Shown here: one piece after another, positions 12,415-23,320 of the stretch
Position numbering within the stretch: the stretch's first letter is position 1
Layout of the letters: each line of letters begins with the position of its first letter
DNA from: Epiperipatus broadwayi
Taxonomy: Eukaryota; Onychophora; Udeonychophora; Euonychophora; Peripatidae
DNA length: 64,000 nt
Direction of reading: 5' to 3'
Assembly: GCA_028023455.1 (NCBI GenBank)
Contig: JAQFVV010012544.1
Span: forward strand, 1,622,501 to 1,686,500
Notes under the pieces: model-generated
Databases searched by the model: none
What the model was told of the DNA's origin: nothing
What the model saw: only the letters and a program-made list of their open reading frames with translations
Program-made: the position numbers and the translations under genes

Positions 12415-12564
12415 CAACTGTTAGTAATATCACAGCAAACAGGTTAGTATATGCACCAACTGTTAGTAATATCACAGCAAACAAATGTTAATAATATCAC
12501 AGCAAACAGGTTAGTATATGCACTAACTGTTAGTAATATCACAGCAAACAGGTTAGTATACGCA
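12415..12564 (-). repeat. 42-bp tandem repeat, about 3.9 units
   Basis: The unit includes ACTGTTAGTAATATCACAGC followed by AAACAGGTTAGTATATGCAC (plus strand). Units start at 12415, 12457 (truncated), 12483 and 12523, and are nearly identical. The array abuts the SINE-like module to its right and, in the SINE's orientation, lies at its 3' end. It may be the element's amplified tail. Confidence 0.85.
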
Positions 12565-12720
12565 CAACGTTTCGAGAGGTATTTTTCTCCCCTCTTCTTC
12601 AGGTGTTGCTGGCCTGACCAGTGACAGTACTAGCATGGGATTCGAACCTGGGTCCTTAGATTCTTGATTATTGAAATTTAAAGTAATGCTCTAACCAACT
12701 GAGCCAATACAGCTAGAACA
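12565..12720 (-). mobile_element. tRNA-derived SINE with hammerhead-like block
   Basis: On the minus strand the tRNA-like head (about 12716 to 12630) has a clear A box, TGGCTCAGTTGGTTAGAGC, and an intact B box, GGTTCGAATCC. The intervening region is too long and unpaired for a working tRNA. It is followed by GTCACTGGTCAGGCCAGCAA and a CTGAAGA...CGAAAC block (12568-12603) that resembles a hammerhead core. The 42-bp repeats come next. Intact Pol III boxes suggest that it could still be transcribed. Confidence 0.7.
12568..12603 (-). ncRNA. hammerhead-like motif, probably inactive
   Basis: The minus strand has CTGAAGA (fits CUGANGA), an AGAGG/CCTCT stem with an A-rich loop, then CGAAAC. However, an unpaired C separates the stem from GAAA, position 17 would be G if helix III is A-C(GTT)G-U, and no helix I forms. 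It could be a decayed hammerhead or a convergent hairpin. Confidence 0.35.
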
Positions 12721-14165
12721 CCATCATCACAAACCTTCAGAAAAACACATGTATACAATTGTTTAAGTTATGTTTAATATAATAGGTTTTATACATTTCT
12801 CTTCTTATTGGATCTTTACTGTAATTTGAAGTTTTAATATTTTTGTAGCATATATTTTATGTACATATGTTGAATAATTAATGTATAATGTAGACTTATC
12901 ATTCCATCTATTAATTGCATTGTTACATTTGTTGGCTCACTCTTCTAACTGTTTATCTACATGACTACAGTAAATCATATTGCAATGGACCCAATTAATT
13001 GTTATACATAATTCCTTTTTTGTACTTTATTTTGTTTTTTATTTTATAATTATCTATTAATAGTTCAAAAAAGAATTCCATAATATTGCAAAATGTATAA
13101 TATATTTTGGGATAGTATAGAATTCTTATTTGAACTATTCTTACTCTCATTGTTATAATCATTTTGCATAGAAATATTATTAATTAATATATATTTAATA
13201 AAAAACAAAAATTGTATTGATAAATATATAAATAGTGAATGACCTAATAGGAAAAAATCTAAAAAATTAATAAGTAATTATAAGAAATGATATAAAATAT
13301 AATTTAAATGGATCATATATAAAATTAATTGTAATCATTTCTATATGATTTATTATGGTCATAGAGAGAAAGTGTTTGATTTAAAAGCCAAAAGAACATA
13401 ATGTAATTAATAGGTATGATGATAAATCTGCTTTATATACCCACTACTTAACATATGAACATAAAATAGATGCTGCAAAAAATATTAAATCTTTAAATTA
13501 CATTAAAGTTTCAAAAAGACAACAAATATATGAAATATTATTTAAGTAATTGTATGAATATTTATAATGCTTCAACAAATTTAGTTAATAACTGCTCAAT
13601 TAAAAATGAATGGAAAATTATATAATGAGGTCATATATATAAAGTTATAGAGAATATGTTTTATTTATTCAGTATATTGTTATATTATATAGTCAATTCT
13701 TTCAATCCTCATTGCATCTATAACATAATTTTGTTCTGTTTTATTCATATTTGTTTTGTTAGAGTTATTAATTTATTTCCATTAAAAATACTATATAACA
13801 TTCTATCTGTAATAATTGGCTGTTGTTAAAATAGCTGTTTAACATTGAAAAAGGGTGCCAAAAAGGACTTTTTATATATAATTATTAATCTCATTTCTTA
13901 CAGTCATTTATATTCATAATTGATTAAGTGCTTATAAATATTAATATATACATAGCTGTTATGTGTGATATTTTTATTTCTTATTGTATATTTATGCATT
14001 TTTAATAATTTTATAAATATTAGTCTTTTATTTTATTCCTGATCAATTGAAAGCATTAGCAAATAGAAATGAATAAATTTTATTTTATTTCATTGTAAAG
14101 TAATTCATGAAGATGTAAATAATATATTAATATATTCCAGTTTGTACAAGAAGAGATTGTAAACT
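12721..14165. other. AT-rich non-coding stretch
   Basis: About 1.4 kb with no gene or repeat that I can support. Confidence 0.5.
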
Positions 14166-14166
14166 A

Positions 14167-14480
14167 AGTACCTGGGTTAGAGAACAAACAGATGATATTG
14201 ATATCACAAAGAATTAAGACAAGTGGAATTATATTGGATATATTGCTAGAAGTGATGATAATAGATGGACAGTTAAATTTTAAAACTGGATTTCAAGATA
14301 TTGTAAAAGATCTAGAAAGAGACCACATGTGAGATGGATGTATGAAACAAGGAAGTGTGTTGTATGGTGTGGAGAACAGAGTTCAGAGATCAAAGAAATT
14401 GGATTGAATTTGGAGAAACTTACATCTTATAGTGGATCAATAATGATTAAAAAAGATGGGGATGAAATAATATTATATAT
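14167..14480 (+). pseudogene. RTE-like LINE ORF2 C-terminal fragment, copy 1
   Basis: One frame from 14167 reads STWVREQTDDIDITKN, stop, DKWNYIGYIARSDDNRWTVK, then a stop, then RYCKRSRKRPHVRW. This is the pattern known from the C-terminal tail of RTE-type LINE ORF2: a W-G-HxAR-like segment, DNRWT, then a basic GKRSR-RP-RW block. A second half (EIKEIGLNLEKLTS..) matches the usual xDRxxWxxLGExFxxQW end, shifted in frame. At least three stops and a frameshift make it a dead copy. An AT-rich tail follows. Only the 3' end is present, as expected from 5' truncation. Confidence 0.7.
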
Positions 14481-14525
14481 TTAAATCAATACATAAAAGA
14501 ACAAGAAGCAGAAAAAAATTCATTA

Positions 14526-14720
14526 CACTGGATTTCAAGATATTGTAAAAGATCTAGAAAGAGCACACATGTGAGATGGATGAATGAAACAAGGAATTGT
14601 GTTCTGTGATGCAGGGAAGAGAGTTTAGAAATCAGAGAAATTGGATTGAACTTGGAGAAACTTTCATCCCACAGTGGATCGATAATGGTTAAAAATGATG
14701 GGGATGAATTACTATATATA
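14526..14720 (+). pseudogene. RTE-like LINE C-terminal fragment, copy 2 (tandem)
   Basis: It repeats copy 1 from CTGGATTTCAAGATATTGTA onward with few changes, and even shares its tail (ATCAATACATAAAAGAA and AGAAGCA). The offset from copy 1 is about 237 bp. The shared tail shows that this is a local tandem duplication of one insertion, not two insertions. A minus-strand 91-residue open frame over it is a shadow. Confidence 0.7.
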
Positions 14721-14761
14721 TATATCAATACATAAAAGAAAGAGAAGCAAAAAAAGTTCAT

Positions 14762-15040
14762 TGAACATAAAATGATCTATTTCTAATAACTTTTTTAATT
14801 ATAACTCCTTATTTCTAAATTAAATTTCAATAACTACATTAAAAATCAGTTATTGCTTGTTTTTTTTATTAAGATAGAAGTTTATTGAGGAGTTAGAAAA
14901 AAATGGCAAATGAAAAATATGTGCAATAAGTTACTAGAATCTGGTGAAAGTCTTTACATGTTCATAATTAGTGATATGAGCTGCATAAAAAGGTAAAATT
15001 CTTGTGATACAGGTTAGATTTCTGGAAGAGTTACTCTTAG
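14762..15040. other. AT-rich spacer
   Basis: No feature recognised between the RTE-like tail and the next LINE fragment. Confidence 0.5.
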
Positions 15041-15044
15041 CCAT

Positions 15045-15660
15045 GTGTCTTTGAAAAGACAAACAGGAGCCAGAGTTTTATCTCTGGCTGCTGTGGTTTG
15101 ATGATGCTTATAAAAGTTTTGAGTACACAGGAGCTGACCTGACCAAAGATGCCTTTGCATCTGGTCAGCCAAATGACAAAGACAAAAAAGGTGGAAAGTC
15201 TTATGACAGAAAATGTACCAGTGTTGATGGATTTTTGAAGATCTAGGATAATGTTGATGTTGGTTGATACATTTTTTGCAATATAAACTCTTATTGGATT
15301 GAGGAGAGAACAGTCATTTATTAGGTGATGGATGGATTCTGCAACAGAACTACAGAGTTGGCAAGTAGTGTCAAGGCTGGTGAAACTTCTCTTGAGAACT
15401 AGGAAGGAATTGATGGGAAGAGAGTTGAGATTAAACTATAAATGAATTCCACATACTTGGGTTCAAGAAACCAGTGAACCAGCATTTGAAATTTTTGATA
15501 AATGATTTGTTATTTAGACCGAGCATAACTTGAAGTGCAGTTTGATTTTGGTGTTTAGTTTGTGAGCATCCCAGTATGTTTTCTTGGTGTCAAAGGTGTT
15601 GGTTGTAATGTTTTTGATGCTTATATTCTTAAAAGTTTTGATTATTAATATTAATTTTCT
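15045..15660 (-). pseudogene. non-LTR reverse transcriptase C-terminal fragment
   Basis: On the minus strand a mostly continuous frame contains CQLCSSVAESIHHLINDCS. This is the CxxC-x7-8-H-x4-C zinc-knuckle-like motif at the C-terminal end of many non-LTR reverse transcriptases. Upstream is WNSFISLISTLFP-like text, and downstream a hydrophobic VIWLTRCKG helix region. That is the usual order for a LINE (CR1/R1-like or related) C-terminal domain. Several stops and shifts are present and no catalytic YxDD region is included. GC is clearly higher than in the neighbourhood. The clade is not assigned. Confidence 0.6.
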
Positions 15661-16961
15661 TTAAGTTGATTATAAAAATTAGGTTATATTATTATATTAT
15701 ATTAAATGTATCTGAATTAGCAAAAGTAGACATTTCTCTTTTTTATAATGACTTTTCTATTAAATTTTGTTTATTACATATATAAAAATTAGGTTTTGTT
15801 ATAAATAGATTGATTATGAGTGAAAGAGTTTTTGTGATCTTCCTATTAACTACTAAAAGAAAAATTTCTCTATATTATGTTTTTTTAAATAAAAAAAGGG
15901 TATCACTCTGTATTCAATAATTATTTTTATTGAAGGAAGGTATTTTATTTTCCAATATTTTAACAAAGATTGTAATTTGCAGAAATATTTTATATCTATG
16001 AAGAATTAAACATTTACAAACATAAAACATGAAAGTCATTAAAAATTTGTTATTTCTATATTTAAGGAGAAAAGGACTTTTGCTGAATAAGTACAACTTT
16101 AATACAGAATGATTCACGTGCAATATTTACCAAGAATAAAAAATATTACTATTTTCAAAAAGATTGCACATGATTTACATAAATAAAAGAATAAGCTAAA
16201 TATCACTTTATACCTCTTGGATTTCTTGAAGATCTAAGGATATATTCATACTAGTTTAATTGTGTTTATTCATTGTCAGTTCATTGCTATTCACCAGTAT
16301 GTATCAGATGGTTCTGATACTTATTTTATCCTCCATTATCTAAAAGTGGTTAATAATTCATTGATTTACCAATATGATATTACAAATACCAATAACTCAA
16401 CAACTGAAAAGACTTATCTAAAAATGCATCAGTATTTATTGAAATCTATGTTGCACTTATACTATTCTTAAAATTAAGTCAAAATATGTTTTGATTTATT
16501 ATTGTCTAATATTATAATTTTCAATTTATTTTTTCTTTGTTTTTCATTTTTTAAATATTATTATCAAATTGTAACAAAACTGACCTTTTGTTATCACTTA
16601 ATATTTTCATGCATCATAAATATAATTTTTAATGATCCACTAATAGTGTTATCTACATATATGTAATTAAATCTACTTACACAGAGTTGCTCCTTATGAC
16701 AGGATACATATTTTAAAAGCATATTATTGTGTTTGATATATAATAATTAATTTTCCAATTATTTCTAAATTACCAACAATCAAAATTGATCATTTTACAT
16801 ATAGCAATAAATTGAAGTCCTTAATGAAAGCATAAGAAAATCTATTTTCTGAATAAAAATTAACTTATGTTGTGCAAAACATCATGTACTAAATAATAAA
16901 AAAATCATTATTTTAAACATTTTAAAATTTATTTTTAAGGTTGAGAAGTTTACATATTTTA
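15661..16961. other. AT-rich non-coding stretch
   Basis: No gene supported. The frames at 15914-16123 and 16262-16471 are AT-rich without domains. Confidence 0.5.
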
Positions 16962-17178
16962 AAATATTCACATAAATGTTCCGGACATTTATACAGAAAT
17001 GAGAATCTATATATTTTAAATTTAGCATTTATTCATGCTTAGTATGCTTTTGATATATAATATGCTATGATTATGATATGCTATATATCAAAAGCATGTT
17101 AAGCATGAATAGATGCTAAATTTAAAATATGTAGACCTCCTTTTCTGTGTAAATGTCCAGAACATTTATGTTAATATT
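16962..17178. repeat. long inverted repeat (arms near 90 bp)
   Basis: Left-arm words CATAAATGTTCCGGACATTT, TTTTAAATTTAGCATTTATT and CATGCTTAGTATGCTTTTGA pair with right-arm words AAATGTCCAGAACATTTATG, ATGCTAAATTTAAAATAT and TCAAAAGCATGTTAAGCATG. The loop is a smaller TATGCTATGATTATGATATG palindrome. It is a fold-back (MITE-like) element or long hairpin with no coding capacity. Confidence 0.8.
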
Positions 17179-18387
17179 ACAATTATTCAGAAAAGAAAAA
17201 AAAATATTTGGTAGATTTTAAAATAAATAAATAAATCACTGAGAAAGATAAAAAAATGTCCTCTTTAAACAATATTTGAAATCTAATAAAATTTGCCTTA
17301 ATTTTATCTTTTCAAACAAAATCGTTCATTAAAAAGGTGTAATTAATATAAATGAGATGAATTGAAATTAGTTCCACATTCAGTATGTTGAATAAAAAAG
17401 AATATAACACATACACTGTATTATTAGAAATTCATAAAAATGTACTATTTATTATTTTATGTACTAAATAGACATGTTTGCTTTCTTTGTAAACACATTT
17501 TTTTTCTTCAGTATTTTTTAATTAAGTGAATAATATATTTTTTCTTAATATTTCAATATTCTGACTGCATAATTTTAATTTTTTATGAATACCTTTTGAA
17601 ACAATGTCTTTCATTTAAATAAATAGTTTTCATTGTAAAAAAAAAAAATTAAACTTCACTTGTAATGTTTAATTTGATTTCAGTTTTTCTAAAATTTAAA
17701 ATGATTTTTTATAGTAATTGTAGAGTTTTATAAATCTGTTTTATTTTTTGTTAAAAAAAAACATATCAATTTTGCTTTTTAAATCTCATAACTCTAAACA
17801 ATAAAAAAAAATTATTTATTTTTTATGTATTAGATATTCAAAACTAAATTAATAAAGAAAAGCAAAAATGTATTAATATACACAGAAAGTTTAATTGCAA
17901 TTACTAAATTAATCTTTTTATTGTCTTTTAACAGATGTATAAGTTTGTTGATATTACTTATGATTCTCATTAGTTTAATTCATCATCAGATTTTGCCCCA
18001 CTATAAAATGTTTGTGTCTGTTTGTTTTTTTTTCAAAATTATCATTATTTTATATGACTTATTTTCAAGTATATCTTAATTTTACTTTATTTAATATAAT
18101 ATTACTTAGCATCTGTGATAAGATACTATAATAAATCATTTATGCTATTCTCTGTTTTCTGGGTAGATGTTTCAATTTATATTTTTATGAATTTTAATAC
18201 TGTTTTGTAAACTATATTTAAAATGTTAAACTAAAATTACATCTTCACACAAATTATTCAGTTGTAAGATTTTTATTACAGTTTATAAAATATTCTGATT
18301 AATTTCCAAAAAATGATTTTTGATTTATGAATAAGAAAAGGAAAGTTAATTACAAATTTAAATTAGGATATTAATTAACATACATTC
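17179..18387. other. AT-rich non-coding stretch
   Basis: No supported feature. Many A/T homopolymers. Confidence 0.5.
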
Positions 18388-18818
18388 TAACATTTACTAG
18401 AGAATCACCCTTGCACATGTACTGTATAGATTTATATCACTTAAGGAATGCTCTCACCTACTAATCACAAGATAAAGTCTTTTGAAAAGATATGATGAAT
18501 CCATCTTATCTTTTTTACCTTAACATGTATGTATAGACAAATCTTAAACATTTTATACAGACATGCAGTAAATTGTTAAAAATTTGCAAATTTCATTTAT
18601 ATATACATAATGAATGGAATTATAAGTTAATTAAATAAATATCTTCATGCTCTTATTTTTAAATGCCTAAGATTTGCCTATACATATATGTTTAAGTAAA
18701 AAATGTAGGGTGGATTCATCTTATCATTTTAAAAGAGGTTATCTTGTGTTTAGTAAGTGAAAGTATAAATCTATACAGTACATGTGTAAGGGCAATTCTT
18801 TAGTGCCTGTTACAAATT
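18388..18818. mobile_element. fold-back element with about 170-bp arms
   Basis: The left arm has GCACATGTACTGTATAGATT, ACAAGATAAAGTCTTTTGAA, GATGAATCCA and TGTATAGACAAATCTTAA. The right arm has the reverse complements of diverged versions (CTATACAGTACATGTGTAAG, GGATTCATCTTATC, AGATTTGCCTATACAT). The arms flank a spacer of about 80 bp. The divergence shows that it is not recent. No coding capacity; the family is unclassified. Confidence 0.75.
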
Positions 18819-19439
18819 AAACACAGCGCTAAATAAATAAATAACTTATTATATATATTTAATATACATTCTAAAGAATATTTTTGTGTATAAAACGTAT
18901 ATAGAGTAAAAACTATATTTAAAATGCAGCATATCAATTATATAAATTTATATATTATCGCATCTTTATCATTCACGATTTATGTAATGGTTTTTTTTCA
19001 AAAATATTTTGTCAATAATAATTATCAGAATGTAGTATAAATAAGCAAATTAACAATACAAATTTTGATATCTTTTGCAATAATATTAAAAATATTTGAT
19101 GAAATAAAACAGCACATTAAATAAGTTGTGTGATTTGTCAATCAGGAAATCATAACATGTTTGAGCACCATAAGTAACAAAAATGAGCTCAGATTGATAA
19201 TGTTTAGCTCTCATATCTTTTACTCTACTACTGAACTAAAACATGCAGGGTAATGCATTAAATAAAATCATTTATTGATAATTATATTTATGAGTATATT
19301 TTGTTTTTTTTTAAACTTTTTACATTAAGTTAAAAAAATATTTTTTAATATAAAATGTAATAGTAAATACAAAATAATATATTAATAACTATGAAAAAAT
19401 AGTTATAAATAATAAAACAATATTTAATGAATTTATCAC
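18819..19439. other. AT-rich non-coding stretch
   Basis: No supported feature. Confidence 0.5.
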
Positions 19440-19800
19440 ATGACTCACCACTCTCCTCTCTATCTTATAACAGTGATACACTTGAACACATATATGTTGA
19501 AAAGATAAATAATCATTAATATACATATTTCTTGCTAAACTAGCAATCATCAGTTGGTCCAGATTATGATCTCTACACATATATGCAATAACTGCTCAGA
19601 TTTATATTAATATAGCCAATCTTCATACTTTAATGGACAGGCTTCAATCCACTCCACACTCCAACTCTTCAACCATCCATCCAATTGAAAATCTGATGAT
19701 AGAACATTCAAAGGCCATCCTGAGGCCGAGATTTTTGTCACACCCATGTTGACCTAAAGACAATCTGACCTCTCATGTACAGGACATAATCCATTTAATA
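19440..19800 (+). mobile_element. single-arm copy of the 29-kb palindromic family
   Basis: It shares a run of blocks with 29130-29440 in the same order: ATACATATTT..GC(T)GAACCAGCA, CATCAG-TGGTCCAGAT, CTTCAT..TTTAATGGACAGG, TTCAATC-ACTCCAC, CAACTCTTCA-CCATCC, GAAAATCTGATGAT and CCCATGTT. Only one arm is present, so this is either a truncated copy or the original half-unit. Small open frames here are not meaningful. Confidence 0.65.
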
Positions 19801-21451
19801 CCTATACATTTATTTTTATTTTATTCAGATTAATTAACTTATTACTGTTATATAAAATAAAATATTTTATAATTTAGATAAATTTTAGCATTATTTCCTA
19901 CAACCATTTAATTTACTTACTCGTTATTTTTATTTTTTCTATCCTCTGCCAAATCTATCAAAATTCCCTCCAACAGTAAATGAAAATCTTCTTCTTATTT
20001 CTGATTGGTGATAACTTAAAAGTTGTATAGTTTTTGTTGTTGTTTTTTTATTTATTTAACTTATGTCAACATTTAACTTTAAAAAAATTTAACAACTATT
20101 TTAAAACTGATTAAATCTAAACAATATTTCAACTGAAACTTAAAATTTATTTATTTATTCAGTTTTATTGAATTATTTCAACAAAATGTTTAAAATCAAT
20201 GATTTTTTTAGCATTACAATTATTTTAAAAAATATTATTATTAAAATTTATGTACAGATATATAAAACAAAATGACCATGAATAAAAAAAATGTGTATTT
20301 ATAATCTATTTTAAAGTCTCTATTTAAAGTTATTTATTAAACTATTAGTGTCAGATATATCTTTAAAATTTAAAATTTTGGACTATTTAATGCAGTGGAC
20401 CAAATAAATGGTCACAGTATATATATATCTTATTATTTTTTAAAATTGAGTTATTGTAAGAATTTAGGTTTAATCTTGCATAAATCAGATTAACATGCCT
20501 GAAAATTCCTTGTCGACAAATGCTTGAATTTTATAAATAGCTAAGTAGGCATTTCTTAAAGCATCCTTTCTTCTGGTCAAAATAAGACGAACTATCTCAA
20601 GTAGCAAAGTTATTTCAAATGTTTTTACCACTAGAAATCTCATCTTAATCTTCAGAATAGGTATAGCAATTTGTTTTTAAAAATAATTTCTCATATCAGG
20701 TGCATGCTTGTTGATAAGTTTTTGTTTCTTTTTCAGATGGTAATTTGTTGGAGAGAGATAGACTAAGAGAATATATATCCCTCAGCTAACAACTCTTTCC
20801 TTGCCAATCATTCTCTAGTATTATTTAATGCAGATAACGTTTCATTAATTAAAATTTAGGTAGAAGAAAAAAATAGCAATAATGAAGTTTTTTATAACCT
20901 TGTTCTAACCAAAGCAATTGTCAATAATTTTAATAATTACAAACATGATCTCTTCTTCCTTTGTTACCTCATTAGTTACCATGGCATCTTACCTTACACT
21001 TTCAAAAAACAATAACAAATCAGAAATATTTTTATAAATAAACAAATTATATTTTTATATATTATACTCATTAGTATTTCCCAAAGTGATTTTTAGGATA
21101 GTTTCTTTATTTATTCTGTATATATCACTTTCTTTGCCAAATGTACAATCATGAACAAATGTATAGCACAAAATTGGAGGAAACTAGACAAGAATAACAG
21201 CAACACAAAATCAAATGAAAATAAAGCAATATTTTTTGCTACAATCTTGAAAAATAGCATGATATACATATTAAATAATCACTCTTATAAAAGAAAATAT
21301 ATGCATCCCACTAATAAAATATCCATCTTGTTTTGCTTGTAAATAATTCAAACTATATGCATAATCAAACTTTCTTACATTCCCTTCTATCAATATCAAT
21401 ATATACATTTTTTTTACCGTTAAATAGTTTGTTTAAATATTATATATATTT
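19801..21451. other. AT-rich non-coding stretch
   Basis: No gene or repeat supported. Slightly less AT-rich patches at about 20500-20820 and 20930-21000 were examined and not identified. Confidence 0.5.
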
Positions 21452-21605
21452 TTAAATTGAGAGAGTGCAAATTTCTCAAGCGCTTGTGACTATTCTCTGT
21501 CCCAGTGCTTAAGATCTGATTGGTTACTAATAGTCACAAGCGCTTGAGAAGTTTACACTCTCTCAATTTAATTTTCAATACCGTCTGCACTTTATAAAAA
21601 TATTA
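21452..21605. mobile_element. short fold-back relative of the 7.5-kb palindromic element
   Basis: AATTGAGAGAGTGCAAATTT and CTCAAGCGCTTGTGACTAT at the left pair with ATAGTCACAAGCGCTTGAGA and TTACACTCTCTCAATT at the right. Beyond the right arm it continues CCGTCTGCACTTTATAAA, the terminal block of the 7459-8354 family. The two arms enclose only about 45 bp (CAGTGCTTAAGATCTGATTGG). Confidence 0.8.
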
Positions 21606-23017
21606 TTTATATATATTTTTATAATGGGTATTATACTTTTACATTTAATATATATATAAAATTATTAGCTATGCAGTAATTGTATACATCCATCATAAAG
21701 ATATTAACAAAACTTTCATATAAACACAAAGATGTCTGCATTCTATTTCAAATAAATTTTATTCTGATTAAACTTTGATTTTCATTAAAATATACATTAA
21801 TTAAAACATCATGATTATTCTGTCCTTTACTATTATCACACAATTGATAATTGTTAATGGCTCTTATATGTACAGCATTATTAAACTTGTTTTACAATGT
21901 ATAATTATGTACTCAAATTTATATTTTTTCATGGTTTTTGATGTTACATAACTCAGTGGGAGGTAGTTATTTCTGCTTTTCAATTACAGATATTTCAAAA
22001 AGCTATGATTATTATATATATATTGTAATTTTTAGTTTTATCAGTAATGCTAAATCTTCTCTATATAATGTTTCAATATTTTACAAAAAAATTTCAATAA
22101 GTTATTTTCTATAGTAATCCAATTTGTTAAGGCTTGATATTTAAATGCTATTAAATCCTATGTGTCATTTTATAAGAACTTTTATAAGTTTTAATTGCCT
22201 TAAAAGTTATTTTAATATTTTGTTATAATATTTTAAACCTATATGTACTGGTAAATTACTTTAAATTGCTTAGTTTAGCGATATCATTATCTTAAATATT
22301 AATAAGTTAATATTGAAAAAATATTAAGAGATAACTATTTTAATATGGATATTTATGTATAAAAGTCAATGTTAAAGTTAAACATTAAAGCTAAATTTGA
22401 ATCTTTAAAGCTCATTGTTAAAAATTAAATTACTTGCACATAAACAATGTATTTTATTTAAATAGTTTGCTAATAAAAAGTATATTTTTAATGCTAATTA
22501 TAATAAATATTAATTCAATTAAGTAAGTTTTAAGCTAGTTAATTAGATAATATGAAGAATTAATTTATTACTAAAAGTTATTAATTTCAAATAAAGTATT
22601 AATAAACCTATGTGAGTGTGCCTGAACTGTAAATTTTATTTTAACTTCCTTGTTGTGACATTAAAAGTTATTCTTAAATACTTTATTTTAAAAGCCTTTA
22701 AAAAGTATTCTGGGGATGTGCATTTATTAACCTCTTCGTTGAAATTTTTTTTTAATTTCATTGCCAAGTGAATTAAAGTTTTACAACTTTTGATTGGTCA
22801 TTTAACAAACTCAGCCATAAAAATATATTCATCTTTTAATATATTCATTTTAGTTTTGTTTGTAAAAAGTATATTAATAATTTGTCAGATTATGAAAGTG
22901 AACAAAGATTTTTCAAAAATAAACTTTTATTTATAATTATAAAAATATTCAATAGTGAAAGATCCAAAAAGAAAGTTCATAGCAAATTAGAAAGTGCTGC
23001 AGACATCATTGATTTCT
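21606..23017. other. AT-rich non-coding stretch
   Basis: No supported feature. Confidence 0.5.
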
Positions 23018-23320
23018 TTCTCAATTTACATTAGTGTAAAAGTAAAGAATTTTTCTAAAATCTTACTATTTTCCTAAAATAATTATATTATCAGCATATT
23101 TTACCAAAATACATATGTAAATAAATTCCAGAAAAATATTAATTTCTGTTTGAAAATGAAATAAACAGCTTGATGCAATGAAAATTATTGACAGGTATCA
23201 AAATTGTTGTTAGCACTGGTTTCGTTTTCAATTTACATTCTTGTAAAAGTATGTATTTTTTTTAATAAAATCTTACTATTTTCTAAAATAACTATATTTT
23301 CAGCATATTTTATGAAAATA
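23018..23320 (+). repeat. diverged direct repeat, about 95 bp, twice
   Basis: Copies at about 23018-23112 and 23226-23320 share TTTCAATTTACATT..TGTAAAAGTA, AAAATCTTACTATTTTC, CTAAAATAA-TATATT and TCAGCATATTTTA. The spacing is about 209 bp. It is an old local duplication. Confidence 0.6.

Noticed and set aside
12630-12716. Possible functional tRNA gene on the minus strand
   Set aside because: A and B boxes are good, but the region between them cannot form an anticodon arm of normal size, and the sequence continues into a SINE body.
15090-15245. Plus-strand frame reading like a C-type lectin domain (FEYTGADLTKDAFASGQPND)
   Set aside because: The opposite strand carries the CxxC..H..C reverse-transcriptase C-terminal motif over a longer span with flanking matches in the right order. 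The lectin-like text lacks the conserved Cys/Trp pattern and is best seen as its antisense shadow.
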